Shown: positions 9,613-19,660, counted from the stretch's first letter. The stretch: DNA of 64,000 nucleotides from Corynebacterium aurimucosum ATCC 700975 (GCF_000022905.1 NC_012590.1:248001-312000), one strand, 5' to 3'. Numbers and translations: made by a program. Notes: generated from the sequence alone by a model not told the origin.

Positions 9613-9648
9613 CCCCAGCTAGAACAGTGTTTCAGCTGGGGTATTTTC
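9613..9648 (+). terminator. Terminator of tRNA-Thr
   Basis: CCCCAGCT (9613-9620) pairs with AGCTGGGG (9634-9641) and is followed by TATTTTCC. It begins six bases after the tRNA CCA end. Confidence 0.8.
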
Positions 9649-9749
9649 CTATCAGCACTGACCTCCTTCCGGATCGTCCGTGCTATTACCGAGCGTAGGC
9701 AGGGGACAGGCTGAGAACGCCGAAGAGGTGACTCGGGGCAGAAGTTAGA

Positions 9750-10766
9750 ATGGTTCCTGTGGATAAGGGACAGGAAGAGGTTATTGAGCGGCTCCTAGAA
9801 AAGAGCAAGGAAGCTTTTGCTCTTGCAGTGGAGCTGTACAACAGGCCAACGTTGAAATACCACGCGGAGACCTGTTCAATTTTTCTCTGCAACGCATGGG
9901 AGTTGATGCTCAAGGCGTACCTGATCCGAGATCGGGGAATCGAGTCGATCTATTACTCGGACGAATCTGGAAAGACAATTGCGCTAGCCGACTGTCTCAA
10001 GAAGATTTTTACGAATGATAAAGATCCCCTGCGCATCAATATGGCGGAAATCATACGCTTCCGCAATGTCAATACTCACTTCATCACTGATGAGTATGAG
10101 ATTTTCATCGGACCGTTCCTGCAAAAGTCTGTAATGAATTATGCAGATAAGCTCCTCGACCTTCATGGCGAATCCGTTAGCGATTTAATACCGGAGAATC
10201 ACTTGACGTTGGCCGTGCGCCGCGGCGCAATTGACCCCGACGTGATTCGGACAAAGTACGAGCCTCATGTCGCAGAGAAGCTTCTCAAGATGAGTCAGCT
10301 AGCCGCCGACGCGGCAGGAACCGGAGAAGGAGGTGCTGCTGCCGTCATCTACGAGACAAACCTGCGCATCGTCAAGAAGGCGAAGGATGCCGACCTTAAC
10401 GTCTATGTCGACAAAGACGCGGAAGCCGGCGTCACCATCGTTAAAGACATCCGAGATGCTGCTTCCTATTACCCTTACACAGTTGGTAATGCAGTAAAAG
10501 AGGTGCGAAACCGGTTAAGGAAGTCGAAAACCACTATTTACTTCCGAGGCGAGGAAAAGTTATTCAACCGGTGGCACTTCAATCTCTTCAATAAGGTATT
10601 CCAATTTAGAGAGGATGCCAGGTACGCACACGATCGCAGCACCGCTGGAGAACCCAATTCATCCTGGACATACTCTCAGCGAGCAATCGAGTTTATCGTT
10701 GCACAACTCGAAAAAGAGCCAGGGACGTGTATTGATGCTTTGCAGGCCAAGGCGAAAGCAAAGTAA
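9750..10766 (+). CDS. DUF3644 protein, probable HEPN-type ribonuclease
   Basis: A 338-residue protein. The N-terminal part matches DUF3644 (YNRPTLKYHAETCSIFLCNA, then WELMLKAYLI). Residues 105-110 read RNVNTH, the exact R-N-x3-H form of the HEPN RNase motif, inside a predicted helical region. The C-terminal part (from about residue 245: YYPYTVGNAVKEVRNRL and later NLFNKVFQFREDARYAHDRS) looks like a winged-helix or substrate module. It stands alone just after a tRNA gene, is visibly less GC-rich than its neighbours and has a weak ribosome site. Probably acquired; a defence or toxin role is inference. Confidence 0.72.
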   Translation: MVPVDKGQEEVIERLLEKSKEAFALAVELYNRPTLKYHAETCSIFLCNAWELMLKAYLIRDRGIESIYYSDESGKTIALADCLKKIFTNDKDPLRINMAEIIRFRNVNTHFITDEYEIFIGPFLQKSVMNYADKLLDLHGESVSDLIPENHLTLAVRRGAIDPDVIRTKYEPHVAEKLLKMSQLAADAAGTGEGGAAAVIYETNLRIVKKAKDADLNVYVDKDAEAGVTIVKDIRDAASYYPYTVGNAVKEVRNRLRKSKTTIYFRGEEKLFNRWHFNLFNKVFQFREDARYAHDRSTAGEPNSSWTYSQRAIEFIVAQLEKEPGTCIDALQAKAKAK

Positions 10767-10769
10767 AAA

Positions 10770-10852
10770 CGCCAACCCTCGGAGCAAAGGAATTCTCAGG
10801 CCGAAGCCCTACTCCCATTCGGGAACCCAGCTTTATCCTTCTCGGGTTGGCG
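10770..10852. repeat. Long imperfect inverted repeat / branched hairpin after the DUF3644 gene
   Basis: Outer arms CGCCAACCC (10770-10778) and GGGTTGGCG (10844-10852) pair perfectly. The stem continues with GAG/CTC and AAGGA/TCCTT, separated by small bulges on one side. The interior can form CCGAA (10801-10805)/TTCGG (10818-10822). No T-run follows, so it is not an obvious intrinsic terminator; it may be a structured RNA or the gene's 3' end. Confidence 0.55.
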
Positions 10853-11014
10853 CTGTACCCGCAAGAATAGTTGGGCGTGAGGCTTTCTACAACACAATTT
10901 TTCCCGGTGTGCTCAAAATGGCTTCAAAACACTAGATAAACACAGCACAAGAATTTCGGGAAGCACCCTCAGTAGTCCAAGCGTCACTAGCCAGCGTCTG
11001 TGGCCAAGTGCAGC

Positions 11015-11470
11015 TTATTTCTGCTTGCGCCGGTAATAGACCTGGCGGCGCACGTGCGCGACGACATCGCCTTCCTCATCGAGGATGTCCACGTCGAACC
11101 AATGCAAATACTTCTCACCGTTGGCCGTCTTTTCTTCGATGAGCGCGTAGGTCTCCTCCGGGATGCGCATGTCGGCGGTGACCGTTCCGCGGCCGGGTTT
11201 CAGGTACTTAATCTCACCAGCGACATCCCAGATGCGGTACTCCTTGCCCAGGCGGTGCATGGAGGCGAGCATGAAGAACGGGTCCGTCATGGCGGACAGC
11301 GTGCCGCCAAAGGCAACGCCCATGGCGTTCTTAGTCAGCATGTTTGGCCTGTGACTGACCACGACGCGGGTGCCGTCATCAGCGAATTCTTGGATCTTGA
11401 TGCCAGCGCCCAAGAAGGGCGGCCAGAAGCCCATGAAGCGCTTGAGCTGGCGTGCAGTGAAGTGGGCCAT
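11015..11470 (-). CDS. DUF4442-type hotdog-fold thioesterase-like protein
   Basis: A 151-residue protein with a hotdog-like pattern: a hydrophobic opening helix (KRFMGFWPPFLGAGIKI), a central NAMGVAFGGTLSAMTDPFF segment where an acyl-CoA thioesterase carries its catalytic and dimer-contact residues, and a strand-rich second half (TVTADMRIPEE). The family includes acyl-CoA thioesterases; substrate cannot be read from sequence. It diverges from the next gene. Confidence 0.75.
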   Translation of the reverse strand: MAHFTARQLKRFMGFWPPFLGAGIKIQEFADDGTRVVVSHRPNMLTKNAMGVAFGGTLSAMTDPFFMLASMHRLGKEYRIWDVAGEIKYLKPGRGTVTADMRIPEETYALIEEKTANGEKYLHWFDVDILDEEGDVVAHVRRQVYYRRKQK

Positions 11471-11663
11471 GAGGATAGCTCCATTTGAGTGGTGCGGCAG
11501 GTGGGCTAAATGGCCTCAACTCTACCGTTGCGGGATGAGGAGTGCTCGTACTTTATTCTCTGTACGAGCTTCCCTTCGGGTGAGTTAGGTCGTGCGCTGT
11601 GTAGAGGTAAAAGTAGTGCTAGCGCTAGTGACCTTCGCGCTTATGGGAAACACAATATAGAGC

Positions 11664-12542
11664 ATGAAAAAGCTTGTGGTTGGCATGATTGCCGTGGTGG
11701 CCGTGATTGTGGTGGCGTTTGTCGGGTTTGTGGGATTCATGAAATGGGTGGACGCAGACAGCGTGACCGGTGATGACGGCGTGGCTGCCGGATACAGCGC
11801 TGAGACAGGTGGCCCGCTGGAAGCGTCGTTTGCGGGCGAAGGGCCGCACGAGGTCGACGTGCGGCGTGATGGTGACGTGACCATCGCGGCACCGACGGGC
11901 GCGGGACCATTTCCGGCGGTGGTCATGGCTAATGGCACGAACACGCCGTTGAGCAGTTACCTGCCCGTGGCGGAACACCTGGCCAGTTGGGGCTTCGTGG
12001 TCGTCGGCGATGAGACTCCCCACACCGGAACAGGGGAAAATGTCGTGCACCTAATCGAGCGATTGCCAGAAATGGATTCCCGAGTGGACCGATCACGAGT
12101 CGGTATTTTCGGACACTCACAAGGTGGTGCAGGTGCCATCAACGCTGCAGCCCACACGGAGGTAGCAGCCGTGTATGCGGCAAGCCCGGCCTCCCACAAA
12201 GTGGCACAGTCCAATGACTGGGACTACACCACAGCGGATGTTGAGGCACCGCTATTCCTGATGACGAGCGATGGCCGTTCAGACCGCTGGCTTGTCAGCC
12301 CGTGGTCAGATTTGCAGGAGAGCTTTGAATCAGCTGGTGGTCCGGCAATCATTGCCCGTCGCCTGGGCGCGGACCACAAGGACGTTTTAGAGTTCGGAGA
12401 CGGCTATGCCACCGCGTGGTTCCGCTACATTCTTGCTGATGATCCTGATGCACGAGACGTGTTCGTTGGTACTTCGCCTGCGGGCGCTGGAGAGCTGGCG
12501 AACAACGAGCTCTGGGACCGAGTAGCCACCCGCGGCTGGTAG
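11664..12542 (+). CDS. Exported or membrane-anchored alpha/beta hydrolase
   Basis: A 292-residue protein with an N-terminal hydrophobic segment (residues 4-27) acting as signal or anchor, then an alpha/beta hydrolase fold related to chlorophyllase/dienelactone-hydrolase-like enzymes. The nucleophile elbow is GHSQGG (around residue 154), an acid candidate is in LMTSDGRSD and a histidine in GADHKD. Substrate is unknown. The gene stands alone and is followed by a weak terminator-like hairpin near 12605-12628. Confidence 0.78.
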   Translation: MKKLVVGMIAVVAVIVVAFVGFVGFMKWVDADSVTGDDGVAAGYSAETGGPLEASFAGEGPHEVDVRRDGDVTIAAPTGAGPFPAVVMANGTNTPLSSYLPVAEHLASWGFVVVGDETPHTGTGENVVHLIERLPEMDSRVDRSRVGIFGHSQGGAGAINAAAHTEVAAVYAASPASHKVAQSNDWDYTTADVEAPLFLMTSDGRSDRWLVSPWSDLQESFESAGGPAIIARRLGADHKDVLEFGDGYATAWFRYILADDPDARDVFVGTSPAGAGELANNELWDRVATRGW

Positions 12543-12603
12543 CTCGCCGGGCCTTTCGACATCCCACGCGGTGCACCTAACACGCTAAAAGTCAGCTGTG
12601 CTC

Positions 12604-12628
12604 ACACACCCCCTTCGGTGGAGGTGTG
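12604..12628 (+). terminator. Possible terminator after the alpha/beta hydrolase gene
   Basis: A CACACCCCC...GGAGGTGTG hairpin with one mismatch and a TTCG-type loop. It lacks a clear T-run, so termination is uncertain. Confidence 0.4.
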
Positions 12629-12719
12629 ATTCACAAAAATCAGCAGCCCTGATAAATTTCAAGTGAATTGTCAACCGGGCTGCGCCACGCCAGCCTGTAC
12701 AAGCAGAATCGAATGAGTC

Positions 12720-13877
12720 ATGCAGACAGAGGCGAAAGGCCACGTCGAGGGCCTCTACATCGATGAGAACTTCGAGCTGCGCGCCGGGGCCGTCACGTTC
12801 GGGGAGAATATTGAGGGCATAAAGCTTGGCGACGTCCCCCAAGCCGAGGCCGCTTGGCGCGCCGGGGACTCGGATGCGTTGCTGTGGGTGCCAGGTTTCG
12901 TGGACTTGCACAACCACGGCGGCAACGGCGGGGGATTCCCCAACGGCGACTACGAGCAGTGCCTGGCCGCCGCCCGCTTCCACCGCGCGCACGGAACCAC
13001 GACGCTGCTGGCCAGCTTGGTTTCCGGCACGCAAGAAGAGCTGTGCACGCGGACGGAGCTTTTGGCCCAGCTGGCTGAGGAGGGTGAAATCGCCGGCATC
13101 CACATGGAGGGCCCCTTCATCGCGGCGGCCAAGTGTGGCGCACAGGACCCCTCGCGCATCGTGCCCGGTGACCCGGACTTCTTCCGCGCGGTCATCGCCG
13201 CGGCCCGCGGCCACCTGCGTTCGATTACCTTCGCGCCGGAAACGGACAACGCTGACAAGCTGCTCGAAGTCTGCGCGGAGCATGGCATCATCGCCAGCCT
13301 GGGCCACACCGAGGCCGACTACGACACCATGTTGGGCGTCATTGCCAAGGCCAAGGAGCTCGGCCTGACCGTGACTGGAACGCATCTGTTCAACGGTATG
13401 CCCTCCATTCACCACCGCGCGCCGGGCCCGGTAGCGGCCTTGCTCACCGCGGCGAAGGCGGGGGATGTGTCCGTCGAGCTCATTGCCGATGGCGTGCATC
13501 TTGTCGACGGCACCGTGGACATGGTGCACAGCCACCGCGCCTTCGCCATCACTGATGCCATGGCGGCCGCCGGCATGGCCGATGGTGACTATGAATTGGG
13601 CTCCCTGCCCGTCACCGTGAGCGGGGGAGTAGCCCGCGTGCCCAGCGGCGCCATCGCGGGTGGTACCTCCACCTTGGCCCAGCAATTCGCCAGCTTCGCC
13701 GAGCGTCATGGACTCGGGGAAGCAGTTCGTTTTACCTCCACCACGGCCGCCGACGTGTTGGGGGAGAAGGATCTAGGCCGCATCGCGGTTGGCGCGCGCG
13801 CCAACCTGGTGGGCCTCAATGCCCAGCTAGAACCGGTACGCGTCATTGTCGGTGGCGCTGAATTCATAGACTCTTAA
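12720..13877 (+). CDS. nagA: N-acetylglucosamine-6-phosphate deacetylase
   Basis: A 385-residue amidohydrolase that converts GlcNAc-6-phosphate to glucosamine-6-phosphate and acetate. Metal and active-site motifs are visible: [10 protein letters not shown] at the start of the barrel, [28 protein letters not shown] and the catalytic aspartate in [11 protein letters not shown]. It heads the nagA-nagB-nagE cluster with a 31-base gap to nagB. Confidence 0.96.
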   Translation: MQTEAKGHVEGLYIDENFELRAGAVTFGENIEGIKLGDVPQAEAAWRAGDSDALLWVPGFVDLHNHGGNGGGFPNGDYEQCLAAARFHRAHGTTTLLASLVSGTQEELCTRTELLAQLAEEGEIAGIHMEGPFIAAAKCGAQDPSRIVPGDPDFFRAVIAAARGHLRSITFAPETDNADKLLEVCAEHGIIASLGHTEADYDTMLGVIAKAKELGLTVTGTHLFNGMPSIHHRAPGPVAALLTAAKAGDVSVELIADGVHLVDGTVDMVHSHRAFAITDAMAAAGMADGDYELGSLPVTVSGGVARVPSGAIAGGTSTLAQQFASFAERHGLGEAVRFTSTTAADVLGEKDLGRIAVGARANLVGLNAQLEPVRVIVGGAEFIDS

Positions 13878-13908
13878 AAACACTCTCACTCGCATCAGAA
13901 AGGCACTC

Positions 13909-14673
13909 ATGGAAATCCTCATCCGCTCCACCCCCGCCGACGTGGCCGTCGCGGCCGCCGATATCCTCGCAAGCTACGCCAATACCTCAGCCACCCTGGG
14001 GCTGGCCACGGGTTCTACTCCGGTGGCCACCTACAAGGAGCTCATCGCCCGCCACGAGCGCGGCGAGGTCAGCTTCGCGGGCAGCCGCGCTTTTCTTCTC
14101 GACGAATACCTAGGCCTCGCCCCCGAGCACGAGCAGTCCTACTACGCCACCATCCGCCGTGACTTCACCAGCCACGTCGATTTTGATGATGCCCTGGTCA
14201 AGAGCCCAGAAGGCAGCGCTGCCGACCCCGTGGCAGCCACCGCCGCCTATGACCAGGCCATCCGGAATGCCGGCGGCATCGATGTCCAGTTGCTCGGCAT
14301 TGGCGCGAACGGCCACATTGGCTTCAACGAGCCCTCGAGCTCCCTGACGTCTCGCACCCGCGTGGTGGCCCTGCACCCGCAGACTGTGCAAGATAACTCC
14401 CGCTTCTTCGACAACCTGGAGGAAGTTCCGCGCCACGCGCTGACGCAGGGCTTGGGCACGATTAGCGAGGCCCGCCACCTGCTCCTCATCGCCACCGGCA
14501 CCAACAAAGCCAACGCGGTACAAGCGATGGTTGAGGGACCGCTCTCAGCGCGCTGCCCCGGCTCGGTGCTGCAGCTGCACCCGCGCGCGACCGTGATCGT
14601 TGATGAAGCCGCCGCCGCTCTCTTGGAGGACCGCGAGTACTACCTCTTCGCGGACCAGAACAGGCTGCACTAA
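13909..14673 (+). CDS. nagB: Glucosamine-6-phosphate deaminase
   Basis: A 254-residue enzyme that turns glucosamine-6-phosphate into fructose-6-phosphate and ammonia. Motifs: [10 protein letters not shown] (phosphate loop), [24 protein letters not shown] and the late GxxKA-like [23 protein letters not shown] lies upstream of the ATG. Length is normal for the family. Confidence 0.96.
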   Translation: MEILIRSTPADVAVAAADILASYANTSATLGLATGSTPVATYKELIARHERGEVSFAGSRAFLLDEYLGLAPEHEQSYYATIRRDFTSHVDFDDALVKSPEGSAADPVAATAAYDQAIRNAGGIDVQLLGIGANGHIGFNEPSSSLTSRTRVVALHPQTVQDNSRFFDNLEEVPRHALTQGLGTISEARHLLLIATGTNKANAVQAMVEGPLSARCPGSVLQLHPRATVIVDEAAAALLEDREYYLFADQNRLH

Positions 14674-14717
14674 AGCTCTTCCTTCCACCCTCTTCCGCTT
14701 GAAAGGACGTTTCAGAC

Positions 14718-16862
14718 ATGAAAATAGATGTCATGGGGCCGCTGCAGCGGCTCGGAAAAGCCCTCATGGGCGCCGTGGCGGTGCTGCCCGTCGCGGCGAT
14801 CCTCAGTGGTCTTGGCTACTGGATCTCCAGCGCCGCCGGCCCGGATAACCTTGCCGCCCAGCTGTTGATTAGCTCCGGCGACGCGGTCCTGGCCAACCTG
14901 GGCTGGATCTTCGCCATCGCCATTGCCTTCGGTCTGGCCAAGGATTCCAACGGTGCCGCGGCACTCTCTGGTTTCTTGGCCTTCGCCACGTTCATGAAGC
15001 TGCTCGGCCCGGAGGCCGTGGCCGGCTACCGAGGCATCGAAGATCCCACCGCGCTGACTGGTGATGAGGCCCTGCAGTGGGCCTCGGAAGGCTGGAACGC
15101 CGTGGGCGGCGGCAACGTCCTCTTCGGCATCCTCGCCGGTATCATGGCGGCCTGGGTATATAACCGCTTCCACGGAACCAAGCTGCCGGACTTCCTGGCT
15201 TTCTTCTCTGGCCGGCGCCTCGTGCCGATTCTTACCGCCATCATTGCCATGGTGATTTCCGGCATCCTCTACTTCGTGTGGCCGTTCATCTACAACGCGC
15301 TCTTCAACTTTGGTACCTCCATCCAGGGCCTGGGTGCGGCGGGTGCCGGTATTTACGGCGTGGCTAACCGCCTGCTCATCCCGACTGGCCTGCACCACGC
15401 GCTGAACTCCGTCTTCTGGTTCGACGTCATCGGTATCAATGACATCGGCAACTTCCAGGCCGGCCAGAAGACCATCGAGGCAGCCGCGGCCGCTACCTCT
15501 GCTGCGGACTGCCCGGGCATTTGGGCCAACGGGCAGTGCACGGTCGAGGGCGTCGTGGGCCGCTACCAGGCCGGTTTCTTCCCGGTCATGATGTTCGGCC
15601 TGCCGGGCGCGGCGCTCGCGATGTACCTGCGCGCGGATAAGAAGAAGCGTAAGGTCGTCGGCTCGCTCATGGCTGCTGGCGCCTTGGCTTCCTTCTTCAC
15701 CGGCGTGACCGAGCCGCTGGAGTTCTCCTTCATGTTCGTCGCTCCGCTGCTCTACGTGGTGCACGCGTTGCTCATGGGCCTGTCCGTCTTCATCGCTTCC
15801 ACCATGGAGTGGACTGCGGGCTTCGGCTTCTCCGCCGGTTTCGTGGACATGCTGCTCTCCTCGCAGAACCCGCTGGCCAACAAGTGGTACATGCTGCTGG
15901 TCATGGGCGTGGGCTTCTTCTTCCTTTACTTCGTCATCTTCTACTTCCTCATCGGCTGGTTGAACCTCAAGACCCCGGGGCGCGGCGAGGACGAAGCCGA
16001 GGACGCGGAGGATTCCGCCACGGGCGATGACAAGACCGCAGCCGATGCCGCCCGCATTATCGAGGGGCTCGGCGGCAAGGACAACATTGACTCCCTGGAC
16101 TACTGCACCACGCGCCTGCGCGTGGGCGTCAAGGATCGCGCGCTTGTCGACGACTCCCTGATCAAACGCGCCGCCGTCTCCGGCGTCATCCACCCCTCGG
16201 AGAAGAGTGTCCAGGTCATCGTGGGCCCGGCCGTACAGTTCATGTATGACGAGGTCAGCCACCAGCTGCGCCACGGTTCCCCGGCCCTGGCGACGACTGG
16301 TGCAGCGAGCGCGGCGGGTGCTGCGGGGGCTTCGGCCAGCGTGCCGGCCGGCGCCGGTGCCGCTTCCGCTCAGAGCATCAGCGGTGATGCCGCTGACGTG
16401 GACGTGCGTGCCCCGTTCGCGGGTGACGTCGTTGCACTCTCCCAGGTCCCGGATGCCTCCTTTGCCCAAGGCATGGTGGGCGAAGGCTTCGCCGTAATGC
16501 CTGATGCCGTCGATGCCTTCGACGTCTGCGCCCCGGTAGATGGCACCATCACCATGATCTTCAAGACGCGCCACGCCTTCGGCATGAAGACCGCGGACGG
16601 GCTGGACCTGCTCATCCACATCGGTATCGACACCGTGGAGCTCAAGGGAGAAGGATTCACGGCCCTGGCTAAGAAGGGCGATACCGTCACTGCCGGCACG
16701 CCGATCATCGCGGTAGAGGCGCAGAAGCTACGCGAGCGCGGCGTCAACCTCATCACCCCGGTGGTGTGCCCGACGGCCAAGCAGGTCGCTGGAGTCGACA
16801 TTGCTCGCGAGGGCCATGCCCAACCTGGCGATGTCGCCGCAACCGTCAAGCGCAGCAGCTAG
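14718..16862 (+). CDS. nagE: PTS N-acetylglucosamine transporter, EIICBA
   Basis: A 714-residue fused permease in order EIIC (about 1-410, multi-spanning), EIIB (about 430-510) and EIIA (about 560-705). The EIIB phosphorylation site is Cys463 in DYCTTRLRVG; the EIIA site is His634 in LLIHIGIDTVELKG. An Ala/Ser/Gly linker joins B to A. GlcNAc specificity is inferred from its place directly after nagAB rather than from the EIIC sequence; a glucose-type permease would look similar. Confidence 0.9.
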   Translation: MKIDVMGPLQRLGKALMGAVAVLPVAAILSGLGYWISSAAGPDNLAAQLLISSGDAVLANLGWIFAIAIAFGLAKDSNGAAALSGFLAFATFMKLLGPEAVAGYRGIEDPTALTGDEALQWASEGWNAVGGGNVLFGILAGIMAAWVYNRFHGTKLPDFLAFFSGRRLVPILTAIIAMVISGILYFVWPFIYNALFNFGTSIQGLGAAGAGIYGVANRLLIPTGLHHALNSVFWFDVIGINDIGNFQAGQKTIEAAAAATSAADCPGIWANGQCTVEGVVGRYQAGFFPVMMFGLPGAALAMYLRADKKKRKVVGSLMAAGALASFFTGVTEPLEFSFMFVAPLLYVVHALLMGLSVFIASTMEWTAGFGFSAGFVDMLLSSQNPLANKWYMLLVMGVGFFFLYFVIFYFLIGWLNLKTPGRGEDEAEDAEDSATGDDKTAADAARIIEGLGGKDNIDSLDYCTTRLRVGVKDRALVDDSLIKRAAVSGVIHPSEKSVQVIVGPAVQFMYDEVSHQLRHGSPALATTGAASAAGAAGASASVPAGAGAASAQSISGDAADVDVRAPFAGDVVALSQVPDASFAQGMVGEGFAVMPDAVDAFDVCAPVDGTITMIFKTRHAFGMKTADGLDLLIHIGIDTVELKGEGFTALAKKGDTVTAGTPIIAVEAQKLRERGVNLITPVVCPTAKQVAGVDIAREGHAQPGDVAATVKRSS

Positions 16863-16887
16863 CGGGCTGGATTAAATCCCAGACATA

Positions 16888-16963
16888 AAAACTGCCCGAG
16901 TTGCCAAAAACAACGTTGTTCCCTGCGGTTAGGGGCGAAGGTTTTGGCAACTCGGGCAGTTTT
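16888..16963. terminator. Bidirectional terminator between nagE and the acyl-CoA synthetase gene
   Basis: A perfect 22-bp inverted repeat, 16888-16909 and 16942-16963, with A-runs and T-runs at its outer ends, lying between two convergent genes. The 32-base spacer contains the small palindrome AACAACGTTGTT. Confidence 0.88.
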
Positions 16964-16986
16964 GGCTTGGGGGCCTAAAGGGTGGG

Positions 16987-18654
16987 CTAGTCGGTGCTGT
17001 GCAGCAGGCGCGGCACCACTTTGCCTGTGGCATTGCGCGGCAGCTTGTCCAGGAAGTGGACGTCGCGCGGCACGGAGTGGTCGGCGAGGTTCTCGCGGAC
17101 CCAGGTGCGGATGCTATCGGCAGTCACGGTGCTGCCCAGGGCATCGCGCGTGGTCACTGCCCACACGGCGATGCGCTGGAAGGTGGTCTCATCCTCCACG
17201 CCGCCGGCATGTACCTCCGCGATGCCCGGCATGGCCTCAAGAACCTCCGTTACCGACTGCGGGTGCACGTTCTCACCGCCGACGATGATCATGTCATCCG
17301 CGCGGCCCACCACGTGCAGGTAGCCCTCGGGGTCGATATAACCCAAGTCCCCGATGGAAATGAGACCATCGACCTTGTTGAGCGGAATCTTCGGGTTGGT
17401 ATAGCCAATGAGCGCGGTGGAATTGGTCAGGTAAATCTCGCCGACCTCGCCGCGCGGGACCTCATTGCCCTCCTCATCGAGAATGCGCAGCTTGGTGCCG
17501 GAGGCAATCTTGCCGCCGATGGTGGGATCCTTGGCCACCTCTTCCATGCTGGCCGTCGATGCCAGTGCTAGCTCCGTGGAGCCATAAACGTTGCAGAGAA
17601 TCGGGCCGAAGCGCTCGTGGGTTTCTTTGACGATCTCCGGGGTCAGCGCATGCCCAGCGGAGGCAATGAACTTCAGGCTCGAGGTGTCATACGCCGAATC
17701 CGGATCTACCTCAACCATCTGGCGGAAGAAGACGGGGGAGGAGAGCAGGCCATCGAGCTGGTAGCGCTGGATGTCATCGAGCGCGGCCGCCGGGTCAAAG
17801 ACGCGGCGGGTGACGATGGTATTGCGCAGGCCCAGAGCGATGTTAAGGCAGGCCCAGCCCCACGTGTGGAAGATGGAAGCGGTCATCTGCACCTTCTGGT
17901 CCCCGCGCCACGGCACCGCATCGACGATGGAAGCAACCACCACCGGCAGCGTCGGCTCCGGGCGCATGATCCCCTTAGGAATGCCCGTGGTGCCGGAGGA
18001 CATCAGCACGATATGCCCGTGTTTGGGCCAGGTGGGAAGCTTCTGCTTCTCGACGTCCCGCGGATTCTCTACGATCTTGCGCAGCGATGCCGCCTGCGCC
18101 AGCTCGGCGGGAATCTCCTCACCGGACTTGTGGCCAATCACGACGTGTAGGCCATCAATGGGGCTGGCGCTGTCGGCGGGGGCGAGGCGGTCGATGAATT
18201 CATCGTCGATAACGAGCACATTGATGCGGTTTTCCTCGATGCATCCGGCGAGCTGCTCGGGGGAGGAACCGACGTTGAGCAAAAAGATGTGTGCCCCCGC
18301 ATAGCCCTTGGCGGCCAGCGGGGTGATGATGTCGCGGCCATTGCGGGCCATCACGCCGAGGCGAATTTCCTCCAGCCCCAAAGAGAGCAACCAGCGCGCG
18401 AAGGTTTGGGACTGTTCGCGCAGTTGGCGGTAGGTGAGGGTCCCGTCGTCGTCGATAAGCGCCAGGCGTTCCGGGCAGGTCAGGTAGGCCTGCTCCACCT
18501 CGCGGGCGGTGGTGAAGCGGTAGCGCGCCAGAACCGGCGCGGTCAGGGCCACCGCCCGCGGGCCGCCGGCTGGGCTAATGAGGCCCGCGCGGAACAGGGA
18601 GGGGATAAAGCGCGCGAGGGCGGCGGCGTGGAAGGTTACATCAGAAAGCTTCAT
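16987..18654 (-). CDS. AMP-binding acyl-CoA synthetase (fadD-like)
   Basis: A 555-residue ANL-superfamily enzyme. The P-loop MSSGTTGIPKG, VYGSTELA, the GDLGYIDPEGYLHVVGRADD hinge region and the C-terminal catalytic lysine in PRNATGKVVPR are all present. It activates a carboxylic acid as acyl-AMP then transfers it to CoA; chain length is unknown. I start at ATG 18654 (MKLSDVTFH); a longer frame from a TTG at 18711 adds 19 unconserved residues. Confidence 0.9.
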   Translation of the reverse strand: MKLSDVTFHAAALARFIPSLFRAGLISPAGGPRAVALTAPVLARYRFTTAREVEQAYLTCPERLALIDDDGTLTYRQLREQSQTFARWLLSLGLEEIRLGVMARNGRDIITPLAAKGYAGAHIFLLNVGSSPEQLAGCIEENRINVLVIDDEFIDRLAPADSASPIDGLHVVIGHKSGEEIPAELAQAASLRKIVENPRDVEKQKLPTWPKHGHIVLMSSGTTGIPKGIMRPEPTLPVVVASIVDAVPWRGDQKVQMTASIFHTWGWACLNIALGLRNTIVTRRVFDPAAALDDIQRYQLDGLLSSPVFFRQMVEVDPDSAYDTSSLKFIASAGHALTPEIVKETHERFGPILCNVYGSTELALASTASMEEVAKDPTIGGKIASGTKLRILDEEGNEVPRGEVGEIYLTNSTALIGYTNPKIPLNKVDGLISIGDLGYIDPEGYLHVVGRADDMIIVGGENVHPQSVTEVLEAMPGIAEVHAGGVEDETTFQRIAVWAVTTRDALGSTVTADSIRTWVRENLADHSVPRDVHFLDKLPRNATGKVVPRLLHSTD

Positions 18655-18823
18655 AAGGTTCTCATCGAAAGGAGGGGGAAAGAGGTTACGGAGACGGCGG
18701 ACTCGCCACAATCAAAACGACAACCTGTTACGGGTGTTGCTATTGTTACATAAGCTGCAACCGCAAGCGTAGTCTATTATGGTTTCGGTCTAGAACATAC
18801 TCTTTTGGAAGGACGTTAGTCAC

Positions 18824-19639
18824 GTGAAGTCTACTCAGCGCATCGCCGCCCTCTGCGCCTCCCTCCTCGTGGCGGTAGGCCTGTCCCAAGCTCCGCAGGC
18901 AGTTGCCGGCGAGCGCAACCTCGTCGCCTTTGGTGATTCCGTGCTGGCGGATCCGCAGCTGGATACATATTTGTCCTCGCGAATGGGCTCGTCTCAGCGC
19001 AATCCGAGCCTGAACTGCCCGTCGGGCAATAACTACGCCAAGCGCACCGCCGCCAAGCTGGGCATGCCGGTGGCGGACTTCTCCTGCTCTGGTGCTGTGT
19101 CCATGTCTCAGGGCCCGCAAGTGAACGCGCAGATCGACGACGCCATTCGCCGCGGCGCGCTCAGTGCGGATACGCAGCGCGTGCTCTTTGCTAGCGGCTT
19201 CAACGATACGTACAACAACGCCGGGCTTTCCGACGGCGACATGCGCGCCCGCTGGGTCGGCGCCAATGCGCCGCTGATCCACAAGATTCGCGCGGCAGCC
19301 CCCAATGCCCGCATCCAGATCGTGGGTTACCCGACCATCGGCTCGGGCGACCGCTACTGCCTCCTCCACTTTGGCCCGAAGCCGGCCGACGCTACGGCGC
19401 TGCCGATGGTGCAGCGCTATGAAAACGTCGCGCAGTGGATGCAGGTGGACCTGGCGCGCGCTACCGGAACCGAATTTGTGGACATGAAGCCGATGACCTG
19501 GGATCGCGGTATGTGTGCCGATGCCAACAAGCGCCTGTGGGCGGGCCTGGTGGACTTCTCCGCGGGGCCGGGCAACCTGCCGCTGCACATTAATGCGCGC
19601 GGTCACGAGTTTGTGGCTAACCACCTTGCTAGCTTCTAG
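18824..19639 (+). CDS. Secreted SGNH/GDSL hydrolase
   Basis: A 271-residue esterase/lipase-like protein starting at GTG with GGAAGGACG upstream. Residues 1-28 form a signal peptide ending at QAVA. Block I is AFGDSVLADP (catalytic Ser), block III is ASGFNDTYNN, and the C-terminal His pattern is NLPLHINARGHEF. Two or three cysteine pairs suggest an oxidised secreted protein. A role in corynebacterial envelope lipid turnover is inference. Confidence 0.88.
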   Translation: MKSTQRIAALCASLLVAVGLSQAPQAVAGERNLVAFGDSVLADPQLDTYLSSRMGSSQRNPSLNCPSGNNYAKRTAAKLGMPVADFSCSGAVSMSQGPQVNAQIDDAIRRGALSADTQRVLFASGFNDTYNNAGLSDGDMRARWVGANAPLIHKIRAAAPNARIQIVGYPTIGSGDRYCLLHFGPKPADATALPMVQRYENVAQWMQVDLARATGTEFVDMKPMTWDRGMCADANKRLWAGLVDFSAGPGNLPLHINARGHEFVANHLASF

Positions 19640-19660
19640 AAGCGCGCTCTTCTGACTTTC

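Noticed and set aside
10767..11014. A second copy of the tRNA-Thr 3' end as an attachment site for a small island around DUF3644
   Set aside because: I looked for a repeat of the T-arm and acceptor sequence downstream and found none; no integrase gene is present.
14712..16619. A 635-codon frame antisense to nagE
   Set aside because: Shadow frame of a highly biased gene; His/Arg/Glu-rich and without known motifs.
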